From Cystobacter fuscus DSM 2262 (GTDB lineage: Bacteria > Myxococcota > Myxococcia > Myxococcales > Myxococcaceae): 64,000 nt of DNA. Numbering within the stretch: the first letter of the stretch is position 1; each line of letters begins with the position of its first letter. Of the stretch, positions 9,372-17,317 are shown piece by piece. The position numbers and the translations under genes are program-made. The notes beneath the pieces are model-generated. The model saw nothing but the letters and a program-made list of their open reading frames with translations, had not been told where the DNA came from and searched no databases. The DNA is taken from NCBI RefSeq assembly GCF_000335475.2, contig NZ_ANAH02000066.1, forward strand, positions 372,001-436,000, given 5' to 3'.

Positions 9372-10631
9372 ATGAAACGAGTCTCTTACTTCGAACTCCT
9401 CTCCAAGGTATCACCCGCCCAGTCGGCGTTGAGAGCCGTGGAGTCAAACCGGCTATTCGCGGAGCGCCCGCGCAAGCGTTACGAAGGGCTCGCTCCCTCC
9501 GTGCAGGCGCTGGCCAATTACGTGAAACGCCCGGAGAACGAGTTCCTCCGCATCTACATCGGGAGCATGCTGGACGAGGCCAACCAGAAGAACCCGATCA
9601 ACATCAAGACGCCGGCGGATTTCTTCCAACAGCTCGACAACGCGCTCAACAGCCTTCCGCGGTACGATTCGAACTTCATGGCCGCACTGCCGTTCTACAC
9701 GGTCCTGCAGCCCTTCATGGAGAACAGCTACGGCTGGGCCTTCTTCACCAACGAGGCGGTCCGGCCCTATTTCGCCGAGATCCTGAAGGCGTATCACACC
9801 AACCTGGAGACGCCCGCCTCTCTCGCCTACCTGAACGACTCCTACGGGAACTGGCTCAGCGCGGAAGCCAGCCAGTACCTGAGCCTGAACGAGTACGTCT
9901 ACGACCCCGCCCAGCCGCACGGCGGATTCAAGTCCTGGAACGAGTTCTTCATTCGCCAATTCAAGGACTTCGACGCCAGCCGCCCCCTGGCGCCCGATCC
10001 CTCGGGGAAGGTGGTGATCAGCCCCGTGGACGGGCAGGTCTGGATGATCTCCAAGCAGGTGCAGCGCGAGGCCGCATTCGAGATCAAGGGCGAGCAGTAC
10101 TACCTCGCGGACCTTCTCGCCGAGGACGCCAACAGCCCCCTGCTGCAGTCCTTCGTCGACGGGTTGGCGGTGCAAATCGTCCTGATGCCCTTCAACTACC
10201 ATCGGTGGCACTCGCCCGTGACGGGCAAGATCAGCAAGGTGCGGACGGTCCCGGGATACTTCTTCGCGCAGCCGGCCCCGAACCAGGATTACGCGGCATC
10301 GTTCCCCTTCCTGAGCCACGTCAACACCCGGACGATCGTCTACATCGAGCCCGAAAATCCGGCCATCGGGAAGATCGCCATGATCTTCGTGGGGCTGACG
10401 GAGGTGTCCTCGTGCCTGGCGACGGTCCAGGAAGGTGACTCGGTGCAGCGAGGAGAGGAGATCGGCCACTTCGCGTTCGGCGGGTCGACCTGCTGCATGC
10501 TGTTCGACCGGTCGAAGATCGCTTCTCTCTACATCACGGACAACCCCACGTTGAGCGACGGCGCCAGCGGGTCGGGTGAGAAGCTGGCGAACGTGGTGCA
10601 GGTGAGGCAGGGCATCGCGCTCGCGCGGTAG
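9372..10631 (+). CDS. Phosphatidylserine decarboxylase-like pyruvoyl enzyme (PsiD-type architecture)
   Basis: 419 residues from ATG 9372. The C-terminal half has all landmarks of the pyruvoyl-dependent decarboxylases: SPVDGQV (Asp220), NYHRWHSP (His277, His280) and the self-cleavage motif GGST with Ser372, which would become the pyruvoyl group. Residues 1-180 form an extra N-terminal domain (YEGLAPSVQALANYV, YDSNFMAALPFYT, LNDSYGNWLSAEAS) not found in classical membrane-bound Psd. That domain is typical of the soluble branch that includes fungal tryptophan decarboxylase PsiD. No membrane anchor is seen. It may therefore act on an amino acid rather than phosphatidylserine; this is inference from architecture. 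It is divergent from the sensor kinase with a 223-base gap. Confidence 0.85.
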   Translation: MKRVSYFELLSKVSPAQSALRAVESNRLFAERPRKRYEGLAPSVQALANYVKRPENEFLRIYIGSMLDEANQKNPINIKTPADFFQQLDNALNSLPRYDSNFMAALPFYTVLQPFMENSYGWAFFTNEAVRPYFAEILKAYHTNLETPASLAYLNDSYGNWLSAEASQYLSLNEYVYDPAQPHGGFKSWNEFFIRQFKDFDASRPLAPDPSGKVVISPVDGQVWMISKQVQREAAFEIKGEQYYLADLLAEDANSPLLQSFVDGLAVQIVLMPFNYHRWHSPVTGKISKVRTVPGYFFAQPAPNQDYAASFPFLSHVNTRTIVYIEPENPAIGKIAMIFVGLTEVSSCLATVQEGDSVQRGEEIGHFAFGGSTCCMLFDRSKIASLYITDNPTLSDGASGSGEKLANVVQVRQGIALAR

Positions 10632-10650
10632 CAAGGTGTCTAGCAAGGTG

Positions 10651-11433
10651 TCAGACGACTCGTAGGGGAGGCGGCGCCGAAACGGGTTCTTTGACACCTT
10701 CCGCGCCGGCGCTGGGGGCCCGCGGTGGAAAGGAGCGGCGCTCCTCGAGCACCTGGCGCTGGCGTTCCCGACATTCCAGCGCCCAGGGCGAGGGCTCGGT
10801 GAGAGAGATGAGAACGATCTCCTCCCCGGGCTCGCCCGGGTGCGCCACCTTGGGAAGCGGCTGACCACGATAGAGCAGGGGCACATAGCCCATGCGCTCC
10901 CAGAAGCGCATCGTTTTGGGCTCCATGCCGACGCCAACCGCGGTGGCGGGGGCTGCTCGCAGGACATCGTCCGCGATGAGCGCGGCCACCAGCTCACTCA
11001 ACTGGGCGAAGAGCTTGCGGTTGCGGCGGTACTCCTTGCGCACTCCCCAGCTCCCCCCGTAGAGGAGGTTACGGCCCGAGCGGCGGTGCTGGAGGATGAG
11101 TTCGGAAAGCGCCTCCAGGTGCTCCGGGCTCCGGCCCCCGAAGATGCGCGGCGCGGGCAGCTCGAGCCCATAGGCATCGCACGTGGCGAGCGCGACCTGC
11201 TTGAAGGCCGCCACCGGCTCTCGCCCCGACTCCGTATGGACATAGAAGAGATGATGGCGGGCAACGAAGTCGCTCGCGTCGAAAGGCATGTAGCGTTCGC
11301 CGAAGTCCGCCCCATAAGCAGCGGCGCGGACTCGCTGCATGTCCATGAAGGCCTCCCGGGCCGCCGGATCCTCCAGGAGAAGGAACGGAACCTCCAGGGT
11401 GACGAGTTCGACCTTCTCGAGGACGTAACGCAT
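10651..11433 (-). CDS. Acyltransferase-like protein (GNAT/autoinducer-synthase-like fold), function unknown
   Basis: 260 residues from ATG 11433, which has AGGAG 12 bases upstream; the frame extends further but without a site. I see a core resembling acyl-CoA or acyl-ACP N-acyltransferases: RVRAAAYGADFGERYMPFD, then VAAFKQVALATCDAYG, then GVRKEYRRNRKLFAQL and GVGMEPKTMRFWERMGYVPL. The last resembles the GNAT C-terminal 'friend in a changed neighbourhood' helix-strand. The layout is also close to N-acyl amino acid synthases and LuxI-like enzymes, but I cannot name a close family. It ends convergently 19 bases from the decarboxylase gene. The C-terminal 40 residues look disordered. Confidence 0.5.
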   Translation of the reverse strand: MRYVLEKVELVTLEVPFLLLEDPAAREAFMDMQRVRAAAYGADFGERYMPFDASDFVARHHLFYVHTESGREPVAAFKQVALATCDAYGLELPAPRIFGGRSPEHLEALSELILQHRRSGRNLLYGGSWGVRKEYRRNRKLFAQLSELVAALIADDVLRAAPATAVGVGMEPKTMRFWERMGYVPLLYRGQPLPKVAHPGEPGEEIVLISLTEPSPWALECRERQRQVLEERRSFPPRAPSAGAEGVKEPVSAPPPLRVV

Positions 11434-11549
11434 GCGTCGCTCCTGCCACCGTACCGGGCTGGGAGATGCCGGTCCGCTCACGCGTGTGGCGGCTCCGGCT
11501 TTTAACGTGGTCCGAAGCGATCGACCAAGCAGGTGCGGAGGAGTCGTGA

Positions 11550-12983
11550 TTACGCGGCGGCGTGGATCAACGGCCGGCGACTGGCCCACGGGCGGGCGCG
11601 TTCGAGCTGCGCCGCCAGACGGAACAGCGTGGCCTCATCACCCCAACGGCCAGCGAACTGGACTCCGATCGGCAGGCCCGCGCTCCAGTACAGCGGCACC
11701 GACATGGCCGGCTGGCCGGTGGCGTTGAACAGCGCGGTGAACGGGCACGCCGTGAAGATCCGCTTCACCCACTCCTCGGCCGTCATCCGGGCGTTGGCGT
11801 CCATCACGCCCAGCTTGAAGGGGGGCACGGCCACCGTCGGGGTCAGCAGCACGTCATGGCGGGTGAAGAAGCGACCCACCGAGCGCGAGATCTGGTTCAA
11901 CTCCAGGAGCGCGCGTTGCAGCTCCGTCGCCTTCAGGGCCCGGCCGTGCCGCGCCGTCGCCCAGACGGTCGCCTCCAGGGTCTCCTCCGGCGAGCGTCCC
12001 GTCGCGGCGGCCAGCCCCTCCACCCAGACCGCGAGGTTGGAGCTCCAGATCGCCACATTGGCCTCGTCGAGCTTCGCGGGATCGTACTGGGGCGAGGCCT
12101 CGACGACCTCGTGCCCCAGCTCCAGGCAGAGCATCGCCGCGTTCTCCACCGCGGCGATGCACTCGGGGCTGACGGGCACGCCGGCCGCGAGCGTCCGGGA
12201 GAAGGCGATGCGGAGGGTGCCCGGTGGGCGCTCCAGCTCCGAAAGATAGGGCCGCTCGGGGGCCTGGATCTGGTACGGCTCGCCCACATCCGGGCCCAGC
12301 GTGGCGTCCAGCATGGCCGCGCTGTCGCGCACCGAGCGGGAGACGACGTGCTCGATTCCGAGCCCGTTCAACCCGTCCGCCGCGTCGGGTCCGATAGGGG
12401 TGCGGCCCCGCGTCGGCTTGAGGCCGAACAAGCCGCAGAACGAGGCCGGGATGCGGATGGAGCCGCCGCCATCATTGGCGTGCGCGAGCGGGACGATGCC
12501 CGCCAGGACGGCCGCCGCCGCGCCCCCGCTCGAACCACCCACGCTGTGCTCCGGATTCCACGGGTTGCGGGTGGGCCCCCGGAGGAGCGGCTCGGTGGTG
12601 ACGTTGAAGGCCATCTCGGGCGTGTTGGTCCTCCCAATGGGGACGAGGCCCGCCTCGCGGTAGCGGGCCATCAGCTCGGAGTCGTGCGGCATGACCGCGC
12701 CCACGGCCAGCCGGCTCCCCAGCTCGCAGGGGATGTTGGCCGCGTGGAGGACGGCATCCTTGATGAGGAAGGGCACCCCGGTGAAGGGACCTTCCGGCAC
12801 GCCTTGCTCCAGCGTGGCCCGAGCCTCCTCTTCCAGTGTACCGATGACGGCGTTGATTCTCGGGTTCACGCGCTCGATGGCCGCGAGTGCTGTCCGGACG
12901 AGTTCACCGGGTGTGACTTCCTTGCGGCGCACGAGTTGCGCCAGTCCCAGTCCGTCGTACTCCGTGTATTCGTTCAGATGCAT
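11550..12983 (-). CDS. Amidase signature enzyme
   Basis: 477 residues, typical for the amidase signature family, which hydrolyses amides by a Ser-Ser-Lys triad. The triad is visible: Lys in FLIKDAV, the first Ser in [14 protein letters not shown] and the second Ser in [11 protein letters not shown]. The whole signature through [11 protein letters not shown] is intact. The C-terminal part ([25 protein letters not shown]) is also family-typical. The layout is closest to 6-aminohexanoate-cyclic-dimer hydrolase and related broad-range amidases rather than GatA, since no gatB or gatC is nearby. The gene lies upstream of the acyltransferase-like gene on the same strand with a 116-base gap. Confidence 0.9.
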   Translation of the reverse strand: MHLNEYTEYDGLGLAQLVRRKEVTPGELVRTALAAIERVNPRINAVIGTLEEEARATLEQGVPEGPFTGVPFLIKDAVLHAANIPCELGSRLAVGAVMPHDSELMARYREAGLVPIGRTNTPEMAFNVTTEPLLRGPTRNPWNPEHSVGGSSGGAAAAVLAGIVPLAHANDGGGSIRIPASFCGLFGLKPTRGRTPIGPDAADGLNGLGIEHVVSRSVRDSAAMLDATLGPDVGEPYQIQAPERPYLSELERPPGTLRIAFSRTLAAGVPVSPECIAAVENAAMLCLELGHEVVEASPQYDPAKLDEANVAIWSSNLAVWVEGLAAATGRSPEETLEATVWATARHGRALKATELQRALLELNQISRSVGRFFTRHDVLLTPTVAVPPFKLGVMDANARMTAEEWVKRIFTACPFTALFNATGQPAMSVPLYWSAGLPIGVQFAGRWGDEATLFRLAAQLERARPWASRRPLIHAAA

Positions 12984-13293
12984 GGGCGGAAGCTTCCTTC
13001 ATTCGCGAGTGAGCGACCTTCGGTGGGGAGTATCTCGGCCTCCTCGGGAATCCGAGCGGTGGGGCCCCCTCGCGGCACGTGCGCGGGCCGAGGCGTTGGA
13101 CGCATTACATTGGTACCCAGTCGACCTCCAGCACAGGGTCGGAGAGCTGGACTGCGAGGTCATCGAGGGTCCTCGCGGGTGGGCGGGGAAGGCCAGGGCC
13201 GCGCTGCTGCCGCGCGGCGAGGAAGTGGTTGCGGAGGAGCGGGCCGCGAAGGAAAGCGGCGCTGACCTCCCCGCGCATGATAGAGGCCGCCGC
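12984..13293. other. 310-base divergent intergenic region
   Basis: This lies between the amidase start and the GNAT start. The GNAT frame stays open upstream through it, but the translation is low-complexity Arg/Ala/Glu-rich without a domain, so I treat it as non-coding or, less likely, as an N-terminal extension. I found no clear promoter, palindrome or RNA structure in it. Confidence 0.4.
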
Positions 13294-13815
13294 ATGGATC
13301 TGCTGAAGCGAGTGGTCATTCGCGAGGCCCGGCTCGAGGACGACGCGGTCGTGGGCGAGCTGTTGGTGGAGGCCTTCCTCAACCAGTACGCGAAGAAGCT
13401 ACCGGAGGTGGTCTACACGGAGGAGCGCAAGCGCGCGCTCCGGGACGTGGCGGGCAAGCGAGCGGTGGCGAAGGTGCTGGTGGCCGAAGTGGATGGCCGG
13501 GTGGTGGGTACGGTGGCGCTGTGGCCACCGGGGGCACCAGGGTCGGAGGCATGGCTGCCGGACGCGGCGGACCTGCGGCACCTGGCCACCAGCGTGGAAT
13601 TCCACGGCCAGGGTCTGTCGACTCCCCTGCTGGAAGAGGCCGAGCGCGTGGCCCGCGAGGACTGGCGCGTCTCAGCCATCTGCCTGCACGTGCGCCGGGG
13701 CGCGCAGGGCGTGGCGCGCATGTACCAGCGCCGCGGATTCATCCGCGAGCCGTCAGCCGATCTGGACACGCCCTCCGTGTTCCTCGAGGCCTTCATCCTG
13801 CGCTTCGCGCGATGA
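13294..13815 (+). CDS. GNAT-family N-acetyltransferase
   Basis: 173 residues from ATG 13294. The protein begins VVIREARLEDDAVVGELL, the usual beta1-alpha1 of Gcn5-related N-acetyltransferases. It continues with VLVAEVDGRVVGTVAL (beta2-4) and a modified acetyl-CoA loop (ATSVEFHGQGLSTPLLEEAE). It ends with LHVRRGAQGVARMYQRRGFI, the beta5-alpha4 segment carrying the conserved Tyr. The pyrophosphate loop lacks the normal R/QxxGxG/A, having EFHGQGLS instead, but the spacing is right. The substrate is not predictable. It is convergent with the hemerythrin gene, with a strong hairpin between them. Confidence 0.8.
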   Translation: MDLLKRVVIREARLEDDAVVGELLVEAFLNQYAKKLPEVVYTEERKRALRDVAGKRAVAKVLVAEVDGRVVGTVALWPPGAPGSEAWLPDAADLRHLATSVEFHGQGLSTPLLEEAERVAREDWRVSAICLHVRRGAQGVARMYQRRGFIREPSADLDTPSVFLEAFILRFAR

Positions 13816-13901
13816 ACTCCTCGCGCGCGTCACCGAGGGTGCGCGGCCGGCCCGTGGCCGCCAGGACAGGGGGGGCGGGTGCTGTCACGATTCATGTCGT
13901 C

Positions 13902-13935
13902 CACCGGGGCCGACTCCAGGAGAGTGGCCCCGGTG
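13902..13935. terminator. Inverted repeat between convergent genes, probable bidirectional terminator
   Basis: CACCGGGGCC (13902-13911) and GGCCCCGGTG (13926-13935) are perfectly complementary over 10 bases with a 14-base loop. It sits between the converging GNAT and hemerythrin genes. There is no clear T-run, so termination may be inefficient or Rho-assisted. Confidence 0.55.
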
Positions 13936-13954
13936 TGACGACGGACCCGCAGTC

Positions 13955-14446
13955 TCAGGTCAGCGGAGCCGCCTCGTCGATCTCGCGGGGGACCTGCATG
14001 CGCGGCTCGGTCTGGATGAGCTCGGAGAACATGACCTCGAGCTGCTCGCCCATGACGCTCAGCTCCTCCTTGGTCAGCAGCTTCTTCACGCTCTTGAAGA
14101 GCTCCTTCTCCTCTTCCTCGACGTGATGCTCGACCAGATCCTTGAGCACCTTCACCTTCGCCTTGAACTGCGCGTCGGAAGGCTCCATGTCGAGCAGATC
14201 CGCGATGACGCGCTTGACCGACAGATGCTCCTCCACCGCCTCCTGGAGCTGGTCCGCCGTGGGTCCCACGTAGACGTTGGGATAGAAGAGCTTCTCCTCG
14301 ATGATGGCGTGCGCCGCGAGGTTGTCCGCGATGCGCACGAACAGCTCCCTCAGCAACTCCTCCTTGCCCTCACCGGCCTTCTCGAACTTCTCGAACAGTT
14401 CCTCGACCTCCCGGTGCTGCTGCGTCAACAGTTCGATGGCGTCCAT
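13955..14446 (-). CDS. Hemerythrin HHE cation-binding domain protein
   Basis: 163 residues from ATG 14446; upstream in-frame sequence looks non-coding. The protein is a four-helix bundle with the hemerythrin ligand pattern: QQHREVEELFEKFEKA, then AAHAIIEEKLFYP, then EEHLSVKRVI, then VEHHVEEEEKELF. These supply the His and Glu ligands of a di-iron centre. Bacterial relatives bind oxygen, NO or iron, or repair iron-sulfur centres. It is cytosolic, with no signal peptide. It is a single gene facing the GNAT gene. No regulatory site was identified. Confidence 0.9.
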   Translation of the reverse strand: MDAIELLTQQHREVEELFEKFEKAGEGKEELLRELFVRIADNLAAHAIIEEKLFYPNVYVGPTADQLQEAVEEHLSVKRVIADLLDMEPSDAQFKAKVKVLKDLVEHHVEEEEKELFKSVKKLLTKEELSVMGEQLEVMFSELIQTEPRMQVPREIDEAAPLT

Positions 14447-14718
14447 GGCTCGTTCCCGTCCTGTGTGAGTCGCGTGAAGCATTCCTGGAGCCCAATCTCG
14501 GCACGGCTCCCGGGGACGCCAACTGTGAGGTTCCTTCTCCGCCGTGCGCCCGGGGAACCTGACTCCGCGAGTCCACTCCGCCCAGGGACTTCCCTGGTGA
14601 GGCCCGAGGTTGCTGGAAGCAGGCCTGCTCACCGGCATGGCGGACACTGCTGTGGCATTCGGGGTGGACATGCGAGAGAGCATGGACGGGTGCCGCTGGC
14701 TGCGCTTCACTGCGGCCG

Positions 14719-15096
14719 ATGACTCCTCACCAAGCAGAGAAGGCCCTGGCGGACGCGGAAGTGGTGCCGTGCGCGGAGATGCAGCTCGCGGACGCCCGGA
14801 AGCTGGTGGATGCCTGCCTGGCCGAGGGCGTGCCGGCCCTTGTCCACCGCGAGGCGTGTGGCAAGCCGAGTTGTTCCCCGAAGTTCCAGGTGCTCGTGCG
14901 CCCCGAGGACGTGTCCCGGGTCGCCGGCCTGCTCCAGCAACGATGGATGGACAGCCTCCAGCGAGAGGGGCTGCTTCCCGAGAGCCAGTCCCCCCGGGAG
15001 ATACCGGAGGACGGCGAGCCGCCGTGCCCCGCGTGCGGCACGGCCGCCCCGCTGGTCCAGGGCGCGTGCAGCGACTGCGGACTTCAGCTCGAGTGA
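14719..15096 (+). CDS. Small protein with C-terminal zinc ribbon
   Basis: 125 residues. The N-terminal 70 residues (VVPCAEMQLADARKLVDACL, FQVLVRPEDVSRVAGLL) look like a small alpha/beta fold of the DUF2007 type, which often precedes a zinc ribbon. The C-terminus has CPACG and CSDCG pairs, spaced as a four-Cys zinc ribbon. Internal Cys residues (CGKPSCSP) are also present. The function is unknown; such proteins are often accessory to metalloproteins or transcription. The MarR gene starts 24 bases downstream on the same strand, so they probably share a transcript. Confidence 0.65.
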   Translation: MTPHQAEKALADAEVVPCAEMQLADARKLVDACLAEGVPALVHREACGKPSCSPKFQVLVRPEDVSRVAGLLQQRWMDSLQREGLLPESQSPREIPEDGEPPCPACGTAAPLVQGACSDCGLQLE

Positions 15097-15119
15097 GCCG
15101 TCACCAGAGAGGAACCCAG

Positions 15120-15626
15120 ATGCCGTACTACAACGAGAAGAACTACAGCATCGAGCGGAGCGTCGGCTATCTGCTCAACGAACTGGCCAAGCTCATCAAC
15201 GATGACCTGGACGCGCGTCTCAAGGATGCGCTCTCGGTGAGCTTCGCGCAGTGGCGTGTGCTCGTGGCGATTCTGCAGTGCGACACCGAGCCCGAGCCCG
15301 CGTCCGCGTCCATCCTCTGTTCCAAGATCGACTATGACTCCGGTGCGATGACGCGTCTGCTCGACAAGCTGGAGGCACTCGGATTCGTCACGAGGGAGCG
15401 CGACGTGTGGGACCGCAGGGCCTACACGCTCAAGCTGACGAAGAAAGGACGCCTCGTGGCGACGAAGGGCCTGGTGATCGCCCGCGACAACCTCAATCAC
15501 TCGATGGCGGATCTGACGGACCAAGAAGCCGAGATGCTCCTCTCGCTTCTCGTCAAGGTGAGGCAGACGAACCTGTCATTGAAGGCGACGCGGCAACCCG
15601 CCCAGAAAGCGCCGAAGAGGGCATAG
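15120..15626 (+). CDS. MarR-family transcriptional regulator
   Basis: 168 residues from ATG 15120, preceded by AGAGAGGAA. It has a winged-helix fold: SVGYLLNELAKLINDDLDAR (dimerisation helix), VSFAQWRVLVAIL, SKIDYDSGAMTRLLDKLEA (recognition helix), and the wing RDVWDRRAYTLKLTKKG. These are classical MarR features, and the DxRA-like wing is intact. It likely represses a local or distant efflux or detoxification gene in response to a phenolic or oxidant ligand. It follows the zinc-ribbon gene and converges on the GST gene. Confidence 0.88.
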   Translation: MPYYNEKNYSIERSVGYLLNELAKLINDDLDARLKDALSVSFAQWRVLVAILQCDTEPEPASASILCSKIDYDSGAMTRLLDKLEALGFVTRERDVWDRRAYTLKLTKKGRLVATKGLVIARDNLNHSMADLTDQEAEMLLSLLVKVRQTNLSLKATRQPAQKAPKRA

Positions 15627-15650
15627 CTCCCGCGGCTCCGCCCGAGGCGC

Positions 15651-16304
15651 TCAGTCGCGATCCGGCGCGCCGAGCGGAAAGAAGGAACGATACGGCCGCG
15701 CTTCATCCACGGCGCGCGCGTATGACGGCCGCGCCAGCAGCCGCTGGCGATACGCCCGGACGTTGGCGAACCGCGCGTCGATCGCATGCGTCCAGTCCGC
15801 GTAGAACAGGGCGGGCGCGGCGGAGCAGTCCGCGAGGCTGAAGCGCGTGCCCGCCGCCCATTCGCGATTCGCCATCACTCCGTCGAGCCATGCATACGCC
15901 GCCTCGAGCATCGCCCGCGCCTCCGCCACCCCGTAAGGGTCGCGATCCGCCTCGGGCCGGATCTGGTTGAAGACGATCCTCCCCTGCGGCGTCGACACGT
16001 AGTTGTCGAAGAAGCGGTCCATCGTCCGCACGTGCAGGGCCTCGCGCGCGTCCTCGGGAATCAACCGGACCGGTCCCGGGTGGTGCAACTGCAGGTGCTC
16101 GATGATGATGCTCGACTCCACCACCGTGTGGCCCTCGTCCACCAGCACGGGGAAGCGCTTGAGCGGCCAGCGCGCCGAGAGCTCGGCCATCACCTCGGGG
16201 TTGTCGACCCTGAGCAGCTCGAAGGGCAGGGCGTTCTCGTAGAGCGCGATCAACACCTTCTGGCAGTACGACGAGAACGGGTGCGCGTAGAGCTTCAGGG
16301 TCAT
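15651..16304 (-). CDS. Glutathione S-transferase family protein
   Basis: 217 residues from ATG 16304. The thioredoxin-like N-terminal domain starts MTLKLYAHPFSSYCQKVLIA with the Ser/Cys catalytic region (SSYCQK). It has the cis-Pro KRFPVLVDEG and the glutathione gamma-Glu-binding VVESSIIIEHL. The C-terminal helical domain has FSLADCSAAPALFYADW, matching the N-capping box. It probably conjugates glutathione to electrophiles, or acts as a peroxidase, in the cytosol. It is divergent from an HxlR regulator gene and shares palindromic operators and overlapping promoters with it, so it is probably the HxlR target. Confidence 0.88.
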   Translation of the reverse strand: MTLKLYAHPFSSYCQKVLIALYENALPFELLRVDNPEVMAELSARWPLKRFPVLVDEGHTVVESSIIIEHLQLHHPGPVRLIPEDAREALHVRTMDRFFDNYVSTPQGRIVFNQIRPEADRDPYGVAEARAMLEAAYAWLDGVMANREWAAGTRFSLADCSAAPALFYADWTHAIDARFANVRAYRQRLLARPSYARAVDEARPYRSFFPLGAPDRD

Positions 16305-16332
16305 CGCGGGCTCCTCGGACAGGGCGGGCAGA

Positions 16333-16390
16333 CTGCTTGCATTTCGCAACCGGTTGCGTTGTAGCCAGTCCGCTCCTATTTTGCAAGCAG
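16333..16390. promoter_or_regulatory. Overlapping divergent promoters with two palindromes (GST / HxlR)
   Basis: Two inverted repeats are seen: CGCAACCGGTTGCG, a perfect 14-base palindrome at 16345-16358, and the pair CTGCTTGCA (16333-16341) / TGCAAGCAG (16382-16390). Candidate promoters interlock with them. On the plus strand TTGCGT (16354-16359), 17 bases, TATTTT (16377-16382) leads to HxlR. On the minus strand TTGCAA (16386-16381), 17 bases, TACAAC (16363-16358) leads to GST. The -35 of each overlaps the -10 zone of the other. The palindromes cover both, as expected for HxlR repression of both genes. Confidence 0.65.
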
Positions 16391-16407
16391 TCGCGGGAGT
16401 TCAATCG

Positions 16408-16935
16408 ATGGAAGGCGCACCACGCTCGGGCTGTCCAATCAACCTGACACTGGAAATGCTCGGTGATCGCTGGAGCCTGATCGTCATTCGTGACGTCATG
16501 TTCGGCAATCGGCGCCACTATCGCGAGCTGCTGAACCAATCCGAGGAAGGCATCGCCTCCAACATCCTGGCGGACCGCCTCAAGCGCCTGCTCGAAGCCG
16601 GCCTGCTGTCCAAGCGTGACGATCCCACGCACCGGCAGAAATCGATCTACAGCCTCACCGAGCCCGCCATTCAGCTCGTCCCGCTGCTCGTGCAGATGGG
16701 CGCCTGGGGCGTCCGGCATACGCCCGTCTCCGAGGAGCTGTCGATCCGCGCTCGACTGCTGGAGCAGGGCGGCCCGGCCCTGTGGGAGGCCTTCATGGCG
16801 GAGCTCCGGGCGATGCATCTCGGCGCGCCCGTGCCCCAGCGCTCGGTCCTCACCGAACTCCAGGCCGCGTTCGAGGCGGTCCTCGCCCAGAAGGCGAGGC
16901 CCGCGCGTGCCCCGCGCAAGCGCTCCGCGCCTTGA
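16408..16935 (+). CDS. HxlR-family winged-helix transcriptional regulator
   Basis: 175 residues from ATG 16408. An earlier ATG at 16354 lies within the palindromic operator, so I reject it. CPINLTLEMLGDRWSLIVIRD is the HxlR hallmark, with Cys near the N-terminus. It is followed by RHYRELLNQSEEGIASNILADRLKRL split into recognition-helix and wing, and DDPTHRQKSIYSLTE. Relatives sense aldehydes or electrophiles through Cys. The C-terminal 60 residues exceed the usual HxlR core of about 110 and are Ala/Arg-rich at the end. It is divergent from GST and probably regulates it and itself. Confidence 0.9.
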   Translation: MEGAPRSGCPINLTLEMLGDRWSLIVIRDVMFGNRRHYRELLNQSEEGIASNILADRLKRLLEAGLLSKRDDPTHRQKSIYSLTEPAIQLVPLLVQMGAWGVRHTPVSEELSIRARLLEQGGPALWEAFMAELRAMHLGAPVPQRSVLTELQAAFEAVLAQKARPARAPRKRSAP

Positions 16936-17168
16936 CCTGGCCGACGAACGGCCCGGTGACGGCGCCCGCGATGATGAGATGCTCGCGTCCGGTGGCTTTG
17001 ACTGCCCCGGCGAGGTGCTCCGTCGCGCGGCTCCGGGCGCCAGCCCAATGAGGACTGTCTGTATTTGAAGGTCCGCCGGACCCTCGGCGGTCGGGCGCAC
17101 GCTGCCTCCTGTCCGGGCCGTCACGGCTCCCGTGCTCCTGGCGGGCTCCGTCCCCCCCCCCAGAAAAC

Positions 17169-17206
17169 GCAACTGAGTTGCAAGAGAAACGAGGTGGCGA
17201 TAAGAA
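17169..17206 (+). promoter_or_regulatory. Candidate promoter with palindromic operator for the COG0523 gene
   Basis: GCAACTGAGTTGC is a perfect 6-1-6 palindrome at 17169-17181. It overlaps TTGCAA (17178-17183), which is 17 bases from TAAGAA (17201-17206), a plausible -35/-10 pair. Such an odd-centred palindrome is the style of Fur/Zur-family boxes, and Zur control of COG0523 genes is common; the link is inference. The rest of 16936-17313 holds only the small ORF listed next. Confidence 0.45.
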
Positions 17207-17215
17207 AGCGCCACC

Positions 17216-17317
17216 ATGCCCACGGCAACCGGCACGACGACGCAGGACGAGCGTTTTCCCCAGGAGAAGCGGGAGAAGAAGAAGGACGACTTTCACTCCC
17301 GGGAGGGCAGGCCATGA
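17216..17317 (+). CDS. Possible 33-residue leader ORF upstream of the COG0523 gene
   Basis: ATG 17216 opens a 33-residue frame rich in Lys, Glu and Arg. Its TGA overlaps the ATG of the next gene (ATGA at 17314-17317), an arrangement used for translational coupling. There is no Shine-Dalgarno sequence. If transcription starts a few bases after the TAAGAA box, the start would be nearly leaderless. It could be a true small protein, a leader, or chance; the downstream gene has its own GGGAGGG site. Confidence 0.3.
   Translation: MPTATGTTTQDERFPQEKREKKKDDFHSREGRP

Noticed and set aside
10632..10662. Twelve-base direct repeat (AGCAAGGTGTC twice) after the decarboxylase stop
   Set aside because: A single short duplication with no mobile-element ends or terminator structure.
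12691..13293. Upstream extension of the GNAT frame
   Set aside because: It overlaps the amidase gene in antisense and gives low-complexity sequence; the GNAT fold starts at about residue 5 from ATG 13294.
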